A stretch of 64,000 nt of DNA. It comes from Thiosulfatihalobacter marinus (lineage in GTDB: Bacteria > Pseudomonadota > Alphaproteobacteria > Rhodobacterales > Rhodobacteraceae). The notes beneath the pieces were generated by a model. The model made no database searches. It saw only the letters and a program-made list of their open reading frames with translations, and was not told where the DNA came from. The stretch is taken from positions 1 to 64,000 of the forward strand of contig NZ_JAECRZ010000013.1 of the NCBI RefSeq assembly GCF_016019955.1, read 5' to 3'. The position numbers and the translations under genes are program-made. Below, one piece after another: positions 54,448-64,000 of the stretch; positions within the stretch are counted from its first letter, which is position 1, and every line of letters begins with the position of its first letter.

Positions 54448-55203
54448 TCAGGACAGGAATGGCAGCCCGGAAACGGCCGAAATGGCGATGATCGCATAAG
54501 CGACAAACCGGTAGGCCTTCTCGTATTCAGGGCGGAAAATAGCACCTCCGGCCATATTGCCCAGCAAATTCGGCACGATCAGCAGCAGGCCCAGCATCAT
54601 CGGCGGTGCCACCAGCAATCCCCTGACCCAGAACACACCCAGGATCATCACGTCATAGCCTATCAGGAACAGCATCGTATTGGCCCGGATCACCGCCGCC
54701 CCGTGGCGGCTGGCCATGTAAAAAAGGATCACCGGCGGGCCCGGCATTCCCACGACACCGCCCAGGAACCCGGACGCGCCGCCAATCCCATAAACCATCG
54801 GCGCCCGCAGATCGCCGCGATACCGCGCGCCCGACAACAGGACCGCCAGCAAGCCAAGCGCCACAAGCGACACGCCATACCGAAACACGGACGGGTCCAC
54901 GATCAGCAAAACCGCCACCCCCACAGGCATCATCACCGCCGCCCCGGCAAACAGCCGCCCCAGGTCACGATGATGCGCGTCCTTCCAGACCCTCGGCACA
55001 ATGGGAAGCGGCCCGACCATGTCCATGATGCCCAACGTGACAATGGCCCAGACCGGCGGCAGAAACTGGCCGGCCACCGGCAGATAGATCATCGCCGTGC
55101 CAAAGCCCGAAAATCCCCGGACCAGGCCCGCGACAAAGGTGATCGCGACGATCCAGGGCAGGCCAGGCAGGGCCAGCACCTGGCTCAGAAGATCAGGCAT
55201 CAA
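54448..55203 (-). CDS. TauE/SafE-family exporter
   Basis: A 251-residue membrane protein with about eight helices and the two-repeat TauE/SafE layout: GLVRGFSGFGTAMIYLPV in the first repeat and GGASGFLGGVVGMPGPPVILF in the second. It likely exports sulfite or an organosulfonate. Its start lies inside the last codons of secF (11 bp overlap), which suggests it is co-expressed with the Sec genes though unrelated in function. Confidence 0.87.
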   Translation of the reverse strand: MMPDLLSQVLALPGLPWIVAITFVAGLVRGFSGFGTAMIYLPVAGQFLPPVWAIVTLGIMDMVGPLPIVPRVWKDAHHRDLGRLFAGAAVMMPVGVAVLLIVDPSVFRYGVSLVALGLLAVLLSGARYRGDLRAPMVYGIGGASGFLGGVVGMPGPPVILFYMASRHGAAVIRANTMLFLIGYDVMILGVFWVRGLLVAPPMMLGLLLIVPNLLGNMAGGAIFRPEYEKAYRFVAYAIIAISAVSGLPFLS

Positions 55204-56161
55204 TGTCGGCGAACTGGTTTCCGGCGGTGTTGGAGGGTTTCGACCAGTCCCGCTTGACGCCCAGTTTCAGCAACACGGCCGACGCGATGAAGACCGACGA
55301 ATAGGTGCCCACGATCACGCCCCAGATCATTGCAAAGACAAAGCCCCGGATCACGTCGCCGCCCAGCACGAACAGCGAAATCAACGCCAGCAATGTCGTC
55401 ACCGAGGTCATCACCGTCCGGCTCAGCGTCTCGTTGATCGACAGGTTCATGACCTCTTTCAGGCTCAGCTTCTTGAACTTGCGCAGGTTCTCTCGCACCC
55501 GGTCGAACACCACCACCGTATCGTTCAGCGAATAGCCCACGATGGTCAGCAACGCCGCGATGATCGCCAGGTCGAACTTGATCTGAAGCTCGGAAAACAC
55601 CCCGATCGTCAGCACCACGTCATGCACAAGCGCCGCGACGGCGCCCAATGCAAACTGCCATTCGAACCGTAGCCAGATATAGATCAGCACCGCCGCGATT
55701 GCCAAAAGCACGGCAATTACCGCCGTCTGGATCAACTCGCCCGACACTTTCGGGCCCACCGATTCCACTGACACAAAGCTGACATCCGGTGCAATCTCCA
55801 GCAGCGCGGCCTCGACATCGCGAATGATGTCGGCCGACACCGATTCGGCGCCTTCCTGCGCCTGGATACGGATCATCGTGACATTCTGATCCGCACCATA
55901 TGTCGGATCGAACACCTCGGTGATCGTCACATCTCCCAGGTCCAGCGGCTGAATCGCCGCGCGATACGCCGCGACATCGACAGGTTGCGCGCTTTCGGTT
56001 CGAATTGTCGTGCCGCCCCGGAAATCGATGCCGAAATTCAGCCCCTGAAGAAAAAAGCTGACCAGCGCCAGCACCATCAGCACGCCGGAAATGCCCAGCC
56101 ACAGAACGGGGCGGCTGAAGAAATCCCACTTGGTGTCCTTGGGTACAAGTCTCAGACGCAT
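55193..56161 (-). CDS. secF: protein-export membrane protein SecF
   Basis: A 322-residue auxiliary Sec subunit. One N-terminal helix, a periplasmic P1-like domain (GGTTIRTE near residue 49) and five C-terminal helices with VGYSLNDTVVVFDRVREN. It uses the proton-motive force with SecD to complete translocation. secD lies 3 bp upstream, and a TauE gene overlaps the end. Confidence 0.96.
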   Translation of the reverse strand: MRLRLVPKDTKWDFFSRPVLWLGISGVLMVLALVSFFLQGLNFGIDFRGGTTIRTESAQPVDVAAYRAAIQPLDLGDVTITEVFDPTYGADQNVTMIRIQAQEGAESVSADIIRDVEAALLEIAPDVSFVSVESVGPKVSGELIQTAVIAVLLAIAAVLIYIWLRFEWQFALGAVAALVHDVVLTIGVFSELQIKFDLAIIAALLTIVGYSLNDTVVVFDRVRENLRKFKKLSLKEVMNLSINETLSRTVMTSVTTLLALISLFVLGGDVIRGFVFAMIWGVIVGTYSSVFIASAVLLKLGVKRDWSKPSNTAGNQFADIDA

Positions 56162-56164
56162 GGC

Positions 56165-57826
56165 TTAAACCTCGATTGTCTTGGGACGGCGGCGTTCAAA
56201 CCAGATCACGATCATCAACCGCGTCACGAAGATCGCGGTAAAGACCGAGGTCAGGATGCCCAGCCCCAGCGTGATGGCAAACCCGCGCACCGGGCCAGAG
56301 CCCACGGCAAACAGGATCACGGCAGTGATGAAAGTGGTGATATTGGCGTCCAGAATGGCACTCAGCGCCTTTTCATAGCCCAGGTCAATGGCCCGCGCCG
56401 GCCCCTTGGCCGATTTCAGCTCTTCGCGGATGCGCTCGAACACCAGCACATTGGCATCCACCGCCATACCGATGGTCAAAACGATACCCGCGATGCCAGG
56501 CAGGGTCAGGGTGGCGCCGATCAGGCTCAGCAGGCCAAAGATAAGCCCGACATTAAGAATGAGCGCGATATTGGCGAACACGCCGAACGTGCCATAGCTC
56601 AGGAACATGAACACCAGCACGGCGACAAAGGCGACCACACTGGCGATCCGCCCCGCCTCGATGCTGTCCTGTCCCAGTTCCGGCCCAATGGTGCGCTCTT
56701 CCAGAAAGGTCAGCCCGGCAGGCAAGGCGCCCGCGCGCAACAACACCGCCAGGTTGGTACTGTCCTCAACCGTGAACCGCCCGGTGATGATACCCGAGCC
56801 ACCCGCGATATGCGCCTGGATCACCGGCGCGCTGATCACCTCGCCATCCAGAACAATCGCAAACGGAGATCCGATATTTTCCGCCGTGTAGTTGCCGAAC
56901 TTGCGCGCGCCTGTCGGATTGAACCGGAACGACACTGCCGGCCGTCCGTTCTGATCAAAACTGGGCTGTGCGTCCACCAGTTCCTCGCCCGTCACAACCG
57001 GCGCGCTTTCCACCACGTAAAAGACACCGTCCTCGTCAATCGCCGGCAACAGGTCGTTGCCCACTCCGGGATTGGCATCTCCGTCACTGCCCCGGCTCAC
57101 CACAGGGTGAAAGGTCATCTGCGCCGTGGTGCCGATAATGTCCTTCAGTTCCGCCGCCGACCCGATACCCGGCACCTGGATCAGAATCCGATCCGCCCCT
57201 TGACGCTGAATATTGGGCTCGCGGGTGCCAACCTCGTCGATCCGGCGCCGGATGATCTCCAGGGACTGCTGCACAGTGCGTTCGTCGGTGGCCAGTTTTT
57301 CGGCCTCCGAAAGTTCCACCACGACAATGTCGCCCTCGGTGGACACCACGATGTCGGACTGCCCCGCCCCGGTCAGCGATGCCACCGGACGCGCCAGCCC
57401 GCGCACCAGCGCGGCGGCGCGGGAAATCTGCTCGGGTTTGGAAATCCTGATCCGCAACTGATCGTTTTGCGAAGGTTGCAGGCGGATCGTGCCGATCGTC
57501 GCCCGCTCCTCACGCAGCATGTCGCGGATTTCCGGCCACATGGATTTCATGCGGCTCTCATACACATCCGCAACTTGCACCTCGGCCAAAAGATGCGCGC
57601 CGCCACGCAGGTCCAGCCCAAGATTGACCAGCCCCGAGGGCAGGAAAGACGGCCACATCGCCGCCTGGGCCTCCAGCCCGTTGCCGGAATTCCCCAGCTC
57701 GATCGCGGCCACCGCGTCATTGCGCGCCTCGACCCGTTGATAAAACACGTTCGGCATTGCCAGTAGCAGTCCCAACGCACAGACGGTCCAGATCAGGACA
57801 CGTTTCCACAGGTCGATTTGCAGCAT
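56165..57826 (-). CDS. secD: protein-export membrane protein SecD
   Basis: A 553-residue subunit. An N-terminal helix is followed by the P1 domain with LGLDLRGGAHLLAEV (the DLRGG motif, about residue 70). The C-terminal helices carry VVGMAVDANVLVFERIREE-like AVDANVLVFER. It acts with SecF and YajC; the order yajC-secD-secF is the standard arrangement. Confidence 0.96.
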   Translation of the reverse strand: MLQIDLWKRVLIWTVCALGLLLAMPNVFYQRVEARNDAVAAIELGNSGNGLEAQAAMWPSFLPSGLVNLGLDLRGGAHLLAEVQVADVYESRMKSMWPEIRDMLREERATIGTIRLQPSQNDQLRIRISKPEQISRAAALVRGLARPVASLTGAGQSDIVVSTEGDIVVVELSEAEKLATDERTVQQSLEIIRRRIDEVGTREPNIQRQGADRILIQVPGIGSAAELKDIIGTTAQMTFHPVVSRGSDGDANPGVGNDLLPAIDEDGVFYVVESAPVVTGEELVDAQPSFDQNGRPAVSFRFNPTGARKFGNYTAENIGSPFAIVLDGEVISAPVIQAHIAGGSGIITGRFTVEDSTNLAVLLRAGALPAGLTFLEERTIGPELGQDSIEAGRIASVVAFVAVLVFMFLSYGTFGVFANIALILNVGLIFGLLSLIGATLTLPGIAGIVLTIGMAVDANVLVFERIREELKSAKGPARAIDLGYEKALSAILDANITTFITAVILFAVGSGPVRGFAITLGLGILTSVFTAIFVTRLMIVIWFERRRPKTIEV

Positions 57827-57847
57827 GATCGCGGCCTTGTCCTGATA

Positions 57848-58132
57848 TTAGCTGTTGGCGGCCGGTTCGGTCTTGCTCAGCACCTGCGCGACAGTGGACT
57901 TGACCACGCGCACCTTGACGCCCTCGGCAATCTCGACTTCGATCTCACCGTCGTCCTTGACCTTCACAACCTTGCCGATCACGCCACCTTGCGTAACCAC
58001 CTGATCGCCCCGTCGCAGCGCCTCGACCATCCCCTGATGTTCCTTCACCTTTTTTTGCTGCGGGCGGATCAGCAGGAAATACATGATCGCAAAGATCAAA
58101 ATCAGCGGCAGAAACTGGCCAATTGCATCCAT
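57848..58132 (-). CDS. yajC: Sec translocon accessory protein YajC
   Basis: A 94-residue single-helix protein. Membrane segment ILIFAIMYFLLIRPQQK, then a soluble part with EALRRGDQVVTQGGVIGKV, the family signature. ATG at 58132 after AAAGGAC. First gene of the yajC-secD-secF unit; the 259-bp divergent gap to serS holds no further gene that I can support. Confidence 0.94.
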   Translation of the reverse strand: MDAIGQFLPLILIFAIMYFLLIRPQQKKVKEHQGMVEALRRGDQVVTQGGVIGKVVKVKDDGEIEVEIAEGVKVRVVKSTVAQVLSKTEPAANS

Positions 58133-58391
58133 TTCGGTTGTCCTTTGTGTTGTCGGGGGCACCCCCCTCGAAAGTTGCGGGGAACCTATGGGGCATTGGC
58201 ACCAGTTGCAAGGCGGGAAACGCCTGACCAAAACGAAGTCCGGCCACCTCGCCAATCAGGTCTCAACGATGTCTCGCAATGGCCCGGAAACAGCGGCACT
58301 TCGGGAAACGCCACTCCCCGCTTACGATCCGGCAAAAAATCCGGCATAAGCTGCGCCATCGGTGAATCACCCAATCAAAAGGACTGACGAG

Positions 58392-59687
58392 ATGCACGAT
58401 ATCAAGGCGATCCGCGAGAACCCGGCCGCTTTTGACGCCGCCCTGACCCGCCGCAGCGGGACCGAGGCCGTGTCGTCGTCAATCCTCGCCCTGGATGAGC
58501 AACGCCGCACGCATATTCAGTTGGCCGAAGAATCCCAGGCCGAACAAAACAAAGCTGCCAAGGAAGTAGGTGCCGCAAAGGCGCGTGGCGACGACGCCGA
58601 GTTCGAGCGTCTGCGCGCGCTCGTCGCCGACAAAAAGACTATTGTTGCGGCAATGCGTGAGGTCGCAAAGGGATACGACCGGCAACTGACCGATTTGCTC
58701 ATGAGCATCCCCAACCTGCCCAATCCCGAGGTGCCCGAAGGCGCCAACGAAGACGACAACGTGGAAATCCACCGCTGGGGCACCCCGCGCGAAATGGATT
58801 TTGCGGCGCTGGAACATTACCAGCTTCCCGGTGTCCTGCCCGGCATGGATTTTGAAACCGCCGCCAAACTCTCGGGCGCACGGTTCGTCGTGCTGTCTGG
58901 CGCCGTGGCCCGTATCCACCGCGCGCTGGCCCAGTTCATGATCAACACCCATGTCGACGAAAATGGCCTGACGGAAACCTGGACACCGGTCCTGGTAAAG
59001 CCGGAAATGATGTACGGAACCGGCCAGTTGCCGAAATTCGGCGAGGAGTCCTACGAAACCACCAATGGCTGGTGGCTCGTGCCCACCGCCGAGGTCACAC
59101 TGACCAATATCGTCAACGGCCTCACCATCGAGGAAAACACTCTGCCGCGTCGCTACGTGGCCCATACGCAATGCTTCCGCTCCGAAGCCGGCAGCGCAGG
59201 CCGTGACACAGCCGGAATGCTGCGCCAGCACCAGTTCGAAAAAGTGGAAATGGTCTCGGTAACGCATCCCGATGAAAGCCAGAGTGAACTTGATCGCATG
59301 ACCGGCTGTGCTCAGGGCATCCTCGAAAAACTGAACCTGCCCTACCGCACCGTTGTACTTTGCACAGGCGACATGGGCTTTGGCGCGCAACGCACCCACG
59401 ATATCGAAGTGTGGTTGCCCGGCCAGGGCAAATACCGCGAGATCAGCTCGGTCTCGGTCTGCGGCGCCTTCCAGGCCCGGCGCATGAACGCCCGGTTCAA
59501 GCCAAACTCAGGCGGCAAGCCGGAATTCGTGCATACATTGAACGGCTCGGGCCTTGCCGTTGGCCGCTGCCTGATCGCCGTCCTGGAGAACGGGCAGCAA
59601 GCCGACGGCTCGGTCGCCCTGCCGGGCGTTCTCGCCTCCTACCTGGGCGGCAAGACCACGCTCGCCGCAGATGGCACCCTGATCTGA
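58392..59687 (+). CDS. serS: serine--tRNA ligase
   Basis: A 431-residue class II synthetase. The N-terminal coiled-coil arm (about residues 30-110) contacts tRNA-Ser. The core has motif 2 [21 protein letters not shown] and motif 3 [21 protein letters not shown] at 58392 follows GACGAG. A terminator plus repeat copy 4 follow. Confidence 0.97.
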   Translation: MHDIKAIRENPAAFDAALTRRSGTEAVSSSILALDEQRRTHIQLAEESQAEQNKAAKEVGAAKARGDDAEFERLRALVADKKTIVAAMREVAKGYDRQLTDLLMSIPNLPNPEVPEGANEDDNVEIHRWGTPREMDFAALEHYQLPGVLPGMDFETAAKLSGARFVVLSGAVARIHRALAQFMINTHVDENGLTETWTPVLVKPEMMYGTGQLPKFGEESYETTNGWWLVPTAEVTLTNIVNGLTIEENTLPRRYVAHTQCFRSEAGSAGRDTAGMLRQHQFEKVEMVSVTHPDESQSELDRMTGCAQGILEKLNLPYRTVVLCTGDMGFGAQRTHDIEVWLPGQGKYREISSVSVCGAFQARRMNARFKPNSGGKPEFVHTLNGSGLAVGRCLIAVLENGQQADGSVALPGVLASYLGGKTTLAADGTLI

Positions 59688-59713
59688 AACCCGCTGCCCA
59701 TTGCACGACTCCC

Positions 59714-59745
59714 AAGGCCGCTCCGTTTGGCGCGGCCTTGCTTTT
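59714..59745 (+). terminator. terminator after serS
   Basis: AAGGCCGC / GCGGCCTT, an 8-bp perfect stem with a 10-nt loop, followed by GCTTTTT. It directly abuts repeat copy 4. Confidence 0.8.
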
Positions 59746-59746
59746 T

Positions 59747-59841
59747 GAGTATTTTTGGCAAAATGAAGAGACTCCGCCCTGGCTTCATTTTGCCCGAAAT
59801 ACTCCGGGGGTGAGGCCGAAGGCCGAGGGGGCGGCGCCCCC
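59747..59841. repeat. dispersed intergenic hairpin element, copy 4 (core in inverted pair)
   Basis: Core TATTTTTGGCAAAATGAAG (59750-59768) is followed after 14 bp by its near-perfect inverted copy CTTCATTTTGCCCGAAATA (59783-59801), so the pair can form a long stem of about 22 bp with two mismatches. A GGGGGC-GGC-GCCCCC hairpin (59827-59841) lies to the right, in the mirrored order of copy 1. It fills the gap between convergent serS and the desaturase gene. Confidence 0.8.
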
Positions 59842-59854
59842 TCCCCGGGTTTGA

Positions 59855-60841
59855 TCAAATCGCTGGTGTGGCGGTCGCGCGGCCGGCCTGCGTCCTTGGA
59901 AACGGCACCAGCCGTTCCTGATCCTCATCCCACAGCTTCAGCGAGAAAGAGCGTAGCGCCTCGGGCCACTTGATCACCGGCAGATCATATTCCCTGCGGA
60001 TCTCCTGGTGGCACTTGCGCAGCCGATAATGCGGAATGCGGGCGTTGAAATGGTGGATATCGTGATAGGCGATATTGGCGGATCCCAGATCCATCCACCA
60101 CCCAAGATCCAGCGCGGACGACCCCTGAAGTGCCGCCAGACGTGGATCCAGGTCCGGCTTTCGGTCCCAATATGTGTCTTCGAAATTGTGCTGAAGATAC
60201 ACCATAAACACGCCGATCATGCCACCAAAGAAAGAGCTGAGAAACCAGATCAGTACCCCGGTCCAGCCCGCCAGCCCCCATAGAACAGCCATATAGGCCA
60301 GGATCATCAGATTGTGACGCACCACGCCGCCCGCCATCTCATGTGCATTCTTGGGCCAGCGATAGCGGATGAAATAGGTGAACAGGCTGCCTGCCGGGAT
60401 CAGGATGAACGGATTTCGGTACAGCCGGTACTGAAGGCGTTCCCAGACCCCCGCCGCGTTCCATTCGCGCAGGGTCATAGTGTGTATCTCGCCAGTCTCG
60501 CGATGTTCCAGATTGCCCAGATGCGCATGATGCAGGTTGTGATTGTGGCGCATCGCCGCGTAGGGCGCGAAAGTCACCACCGACAGCGCCTCACCCGCCC
60601 AGTCGTTGTGCTTGCGTGATCTGAACATCGAGGCATGGCCCGCGTCATGCTGCAACACGTAAAGCCGCACGGCGCAAAACCCGTTCAGGATCATCATCGG
60701 GATCAGCACGGCCCAGATGTCGGCATTGGCGATCGCCAGGGTCAATGTCAGGAAATACGCCCCAAATGAGCCAAAAAAGCTGGCCGCAGCGATCCGGTCG
60801 TCCTTTTCAGTATATTTTTGCAAACGTTCGCGAATTTCCAT
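59855..60841 (-). CDS. membrane fatty acid desaturase
   Basis: A 328-residue di-iron membrane desaturase. The three histidine boxes are HDAGH (about residue 65), HNHNLHH (about residue 99) and HDIHH near residue 265. About four transmembrane helices lie between them. It may introduce double bonds in membrane lipids or act on a beta-carotene-like substrate; the short length fits bacterial acyl-lipid desaturases. ATG at 60841. Confidence 0.87.
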   Translation of the reverse strand: MEIRERLQKYTEKDDRIAAASFFGSFGAYFLTLTLAIANADIWAVLIPMMILNGFCAVRLYVLQHDAGHASMFRSRKHNDWAGEALSVVTFAPYAAMRHNHNLHHAHLGNLEHRETGEIHTMTLREWNAAGVWERLQYRLYRNPFILIPAGSLFTYFIRYRWPKNAHEMAGGVVRHNLMILAYMAVLWGLAGWTGVLIWFLSSFFGGMIGVFMVYLQHNFEDTYWDRKPDLDPRLAALQGSSALDLGWWMDLGSANIAYHDIHHFNARIPHYRLRKCHQEIRREYDLPVIKWPEALRSFSLKLWDEDQERLVPFPRTQAGRATATPAI

Positions 60842-60994
60842 CGCCACGCCCCCGGTTCCTTCAATGCGTTCTGCCCGCCCTTGAAGGCCGGCTCATGGTT
60901 CAAATACGTCACAGGGACGCGAAAGGATCACGCCCCGTCCGGGAATATAACCACATTTGCGCGCTTTCCAAACCCCAAGGCACATCAGCGCGTT

Positions 60995-62470
60995 TCAGGG
61001 CGCGCCGCGCCCCTTGATATGCTTGCGCAGGCGGCTTGGTGTGGATTTCTTGCGCCCCTTGTAGGGGTTCTTGTCCCCCTGCCCGCGCATATGCAGCCGG
61101 ATCGGCGTGCCCGGCATGTCGAAATCCTCGCGCAAACCGTTCACCAGGTAGCGCGAATAGCTTTCCGGGATCTTGTCCGGGTGGGAACACATCACCACAA
61201 ATCCTGGCGGGCGGGTCTTGGCCTGGGTCATGTAGCGCAGCTTGATCCGCTTGCCTTGCGGCGCGGGCGGGGGGTGCTGTTCCAGCATCCCCGAGAGCCA
61301 GCGGTTCAACTGGGCGGTACTGACGCGGCGGTTCCACATGTCATAGGCTCGCAGGATCGCTTCATGCAGCCGGTCCAGCCCGCGTCCCGTCTTGGCCGAC
61401 ACCGTGATCAGCGGCGCACCACGCAATTGAGGCAACAGGCGTTCAAACGCCTCCTTCAGATCGCGCAGCTTCTGCTGTTTCTCGTCTTCGATGTCCCATT
61501 TGTTGACCGCCACAACCACGGCGCGCCCCTCGCGCTCGGCCAGATCGGCAATCCGCAGATCCTGTTGCTCGAACGGAATCGCCGCATCCAGCAACACAAC
61601 CACGACCTCGGCAAACTTGACCGCCCGCAATCCGTCGGACACCGACAGCTTTTCCAGCTTATCCTGCACCTTGGCCTTCTTGCGCATCCCGGCCGTGTCG
61701 AAAATCCGGACCGGCGTGCCACTCCAATCGCTGCGCAGCGAAATCGCATCGCGCGTGATCCCCGCCTCGGGGCCGGTCAACAGCCGGTCCTCGCCGACGA
61801 TCTTGTTGATCAGCGTGGACTTGCCCGCATTCGGACGCCCCACCACGGCGATCTGCATCGGGCGCGACGGCGTGATCCGCTGCGAGGGCGCTTCGGTTTC
61901 GTGCTCGTCGCCCTCGTCCTCCAGGTCGACATCCACCTCGACCTCGGGCGCGTCGTCCTCGGCGCGGCTGGCAAAGCCATCCGCCAGCGGCATCAGCTGC
62001 GCATAAAGATCGTTCAGCCCCTCGCCATGCTCGGCGGACAGCCGGATCGGTTCGCCCAGCCCCAGCGACCAGGCTTCGATCACGCCGGCATCCGCCGCCG
62101 AACCCTCGCCCTTGTTGGCGGCCAGGATCACATGCGCCGAACGTTTGCGCAGGATCTCGGCAAACACCATGTCCACCGGAGTCACCCCGGCGCGGGCATC
62201 GATCATGAACAGGCAGATATCGGCCATGTCCACCGCCCGTTCCGTCAGGCGGCGCATCCGGCCCTCAAGGCTGTCGTCGGTCGCATCTTCCAGCCCCGCC
62301 GTGTCGATCACGGTAAAGCGCAGATCGCCCAGCCGCGCCTCGCCCTCGCGCAGATCGCGCGTCACGCCGGGCTGGTTGTCGACCAGCGCCAGCTTCTTGC
62401 CGACAAGACGGTTGAACAGGGTGGATTTGCCCACATTGGGCCGCCCCACAATGGCGAGCGAAAAACTCAT
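60995..62470 (-). CDS. der: ribosome-assembly GTPase Der (EngA)
   Basis: A 491-residue protein with two tandem GTPase domains: first G1 GRPNVGKST with DTAGLED, second G1 GRPNAGKST with DTAGMRKKA and NKWD, then a KH-like C-terminal domain ending with basic residues. An acidic linker (about residues 165-190) joins the two domains. It acts in 50S subunit maturation. The gene order YfgM-like, bamB, der matches E. coli. Confidence 0.97.
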   Translation of the reverse strand: MSFSLAIVGRPNVGKSTLFNRLVGKKLALVDNQPGVTRDLREGEARLGDLRFTVIDTAGLEDATDDSLEGRMRRLTERAVDMADICLFMIDARAGVTPVDMVFAEILRKRSAHVILAANKGEGSAADAGVIEAWSLGLGEPIRLSAEHGEGLNDLYAQLMPLADGFASRAEDDAPEVEVDVDLEDEGDEHETEAPSQRITPSRPMQIAVVGRPNAGKSTLINKIVGEDRLLTGPEAGITRDAISLRSDWSGTPVRIFDTAGMRKKAKVQDKLEKLSVSDGLRAVKFAEVVVVLLDAAIPFEQQDLRIADLAEREGRAVVVAVNKWDIEDEKQQKLRDLKEAFERLLPQLRGAPLITVSAKTGRGLDRLHEAILRAYDMWNRRVSTAQLNRWLSGMLEQHPPPAPQGKRIKLRYMTQAKTRPPGFVVMCSHPDKIPESYSRYLVNGLREDFDMPGTPIRLHMRGQGDKNPYKGRKKSTPSRLRKHIKGRGAP

Positions 62471-62521
62471 GGATCGTAAACTCCGAAACGTCCGAAGGCG
62501 CCTCGTTATACCAATTCGGCG

Positions 62522-63820
62522 TCAACGGAAAGCGTGCAATTGCCCCTTGCGGCTGACGACGTACAGCACACCGTTGGCCACAACCGGATTGGTGGCCGCG
62601 CCATCGGGGATCTCCGTGGAATACAGCAACGCGCCCGATTTGGGATCAAACATCCGCAAAAGCCCGTCCGACGAGGCCACTACCAGCCGTCCACCGGCCA
62701 GGATCGGCCCGTAATGGGAAAACAGCGTGGATTGCTTGCGCGGCTTGTCCTTGACGAAATAGGGCAGGTCCTGGGCCCAGATCACGGTACCGTCGCGCGC
62801 GTCCATCCGGATCAGCTGATTGCGTTCGCTCACCAGAAACAGCGATCCGCCAGCCGGGAAAACCGGGCTCAGCGCGCCTTCGCTCGCCGTCCACAACCGG
62901 TCGCCCGTACCCACGTTCATCGCCACAAGCCGGCCCGAATGGTTGGCCACGTAAACCGTGCTGCCCACGATCACCGGATCACCCGAGATATCGGCCACCG
63001 TATTGGCCGCGCGTCCCGTGCGCTGCCCCGACACCGCCGCGTTCCAGCGCCCGATTCCGCCGCGCCGGAACGCCGCCTGCACTTCACCGGACCCGTATGG
63101 GAACACCACCAGCCGTTCGTTCACCGCCGGGGCGGCTGGGCTTTGCACATTCTGCACATCGGGAAGCGACGCCAGTTGCCATTCCACCTTGCCATTGGCA
63201 ACATTGATCGCCCAGGCGGTGGCGTCACCGGACACGGCATAGACCAGATCGCCATAAACCGTCGGCGTGCCGCTGCCGACGGCCTGGAATTTCTGTTCCC
63301 ACAGATCCCTGCCCGTGGCCGCATCAAAGGCGCGCAGGCTGCCGAATCCCGTGGTCACGAAAATCTTGCCCCCGGCATAGGCTATCCCGCCGGTGCTGGC
63401 CTCGCCGGGCTTGTCGCGCGCCGTGGCCAGGTCGCGGGTCCACAATGTCGCGCCATTGGCCGCCGTCGCGGTCAGCTGGCTTTCGGCGTCCACCGTGTAT
63501 ATCCGTCCCTGCGCCACAACCGGATCGGCGGTGACCCTGGTCTTGCGGCTTTCGCCCTTGCCGATCGATGCCGACCAGACAAGCACCGGCCTGGGTGACA
63601 GGGCCGCATTGGCCACCCGGTATTTGGGCGTCCCGATCCGATGGGTCCAGTCCGCGTTGCGGGTTTGTCCGGGCAGGGAAATCGCCGGCGCGGTGTTTTC
63701 CACCTTTTCCGCGGCCGGGCGCAAATCCTCACGCTTGCCGGGCAGGATGCGTTCCTTTTCGGCGCAGGCCGCCACAAGGGCCAAGCCCGCCAACGCCATG
63801 ATCCAGATCTTGCTTTTCAC
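62522..63820 (-). CDS. bamB: outer-membrane assembly lipoprotein BamB
   Basis: A 432-residue lipoprotein. Lipobox VAAC at about residues 17-20 is followed by an eight-bladed PQQ-type beta propeller; repeats such as LVAMNVGTGDRLW, GTVIWAQDL and GRDLWEQKF are visible. It is part of the BAM complex that inserts outer-membrane proteins. GTG at 63820 is chosen as start; no strong ribosome site is seen, so an ATG seven codons later is possible. Confidence 0.9.
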   Translation of the reverse strand: MKSKIWIMALAGLALVAACAEKERILPGKREDLRPAAEKVENTAPAISLPGQTRNADWTHRIGTPKYRVANAALSPRPVLVWSASIGKGESRKTRVTADPVVAQGRIYTVDAESQLTATAANGATLWTRDLATARDKPGEASTGGIAYAGGKIFVTTGFGSLRAFDAATGRDLWEQKFQAVGSGTPTVYGDLVYAVSGDATAWAINVANGKVEWQLASLPDVQNVQSPAAPAVNERLVVFPYGSGEVQAAFRRGGIGRWNAAVSGQRTGRAANTVADISGDPVIVGSTVYVANHSGRLVAMNVGTGDRLWTASEGALSPVFPAGGSLFLVSERNQLIRMDARDGTVIWAQDLPYFVKDKPRKQSTLFSHYGPILAGGRLVVASSDGLLRMFDPKSGALLYSTEIPDGAATNPVVANGVLYVVSRKGQLHAFR

Positions 63821-63846
63821 TGCTCCGGCCCCCAACCAGATTGTTC

Positions 63847-64000
63847 TTATTGGCCGGACAGGTCACCCGTCATTGCGGATGCAGTACCGCCCAGGGACAC
63901 AATCAACTGAGAAGCCCGCTGACGCAAGCCTGCTGACGCATTTGCATCGGCCACAACCGCGTTCAGTCGTTCCAGGGCCGCTTCGGTATTGCCTTCCTCG
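63847..64000 (-). CDS. YfgM-like tetratricopeptide protein, C-terminal end (partial)
   Basis: I read 50 codons from the right window edge to a TAA at 63847-63849. The protein ends with LRQRASQLIVSLGG and a short Gly/Ser/Thr tail. The upstream part (ALERLNAVVADANA) is helical and Ala-rich, as in the YfgM/DUF2133 family that associates with SecYEG and BamB. It precedes bamB on the same strand, as yfgM does in enterobacteria. Only the C terminus is in the window. Confidence 0.65.
   Translation of the reverse strand, partial: EEGNTEAALERLNAVVADANASAGLRQRASQLIVSLGGTASAMTGDLSGQ

Noticed and set aside
59850-59863. GTTTGATCAAATC palindrome near the desaturase stop
   Set aside because: Resembles the 19029 palindrome but covers a stop codon between convergent genes, where an operator is unlikely; probably chance.

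Overview
The window is a high-GC, tightly packed stretch of chromosome from an alphaproteobacterium. It is most likely a marine Rhodobacterales (Roseobacter-clade) bacterium. The basis is gene content and order: a phaR-phaP-phaC cluster with divergent phaZ, small families such as DUF2842 and DUF6524, a cobalt-type nitrile hydratase operon, yajC-secD-secF followed by a TauE-type exporter, and many ATGA translational overlaps. I see no tRNA, rRNA, CRISPR array, prophage or insertion sequence. It reads as an ordinary core chromosome with several accessory islands.

Layout. 1-6.5 kb: the end of acs, a DMT exporter, thiamine pyrophosphokinase, a large acidic Rhodobacterales-specific protein, and purA. 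6.6-8.2 kb (minus): nitrile hydratase alpha, beta and accessory protein. 8.2-11.8 kb: a DUF1127-like small gene, a LysR regulator, secG and pyrG. 11.8-15.4 kb: a cupin, a secreted protein, DUF1330, two TerB-like proteins and a PhnD-like protein. 15.5-25.2 kb: an amino-acid/polyamine ABC transporter, then two glutamine-synthetase-like ligases, a glutamine amidotransferase and an FAD oxidase that resemble the gamma-glutamyl-putrescine (Puu) route, and a DegT-family aminotransferase. 25.3-29.7 kb: the PHB storage module. 29.8-32.7 kb: three alpha/beta hydrolases and a VOC protein. 32.9-34.8 kb: thrS. 35.0-38.0 kb: a bufferin/gig-type copper RiPP operon with two tandem precursors, an MNIO enzyme, its partner and a DoxX protein. 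38-40.5 kb: ArsC-like, CspA and ThyX. 40.7-43.1 kb: a surface-lipoprotein/Slam-like (type XI secretion) pair. 43.2-48.1 kb: glyoxalase I, two DUF1194 proteins, a MarR regulator, SdhE, an XRE regulator and aspartate aminotransferase. 48.2-58.1 kb (minus): prfB, PBP1A, DUF411, amidase, Mth938, TauE, SecF, SecD and YajC. 58.4-64 kb: serS, a desaturase, der, bamB and the end of a YfgM-like gene.

Two systems stand out. The first is the bufferin operon, whose two precursor paralogs have identical cysteine spacing. The second is the lipoprotein plus Slam-like barrel pair, which looks like an alphaproteobacterial type XI secretion unit with an unassigned cargo. At the non-coding level I see a dispersed intergenic element in four copies, made of GC-rich hairpins followed by a conserved AT-rich core; two copies carry the core as an inverted pair. 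I also see two intergenic sites built from ACCGACG-like repeats spaced by 11 bp, about one helical turn. Two textbook-like CTGC-N3-GCAG PhaR operators lie upstream of the phasin gene, and a perfect 16-bp palindrome lies just upstream of the first glutamine-synthetase-like gene.
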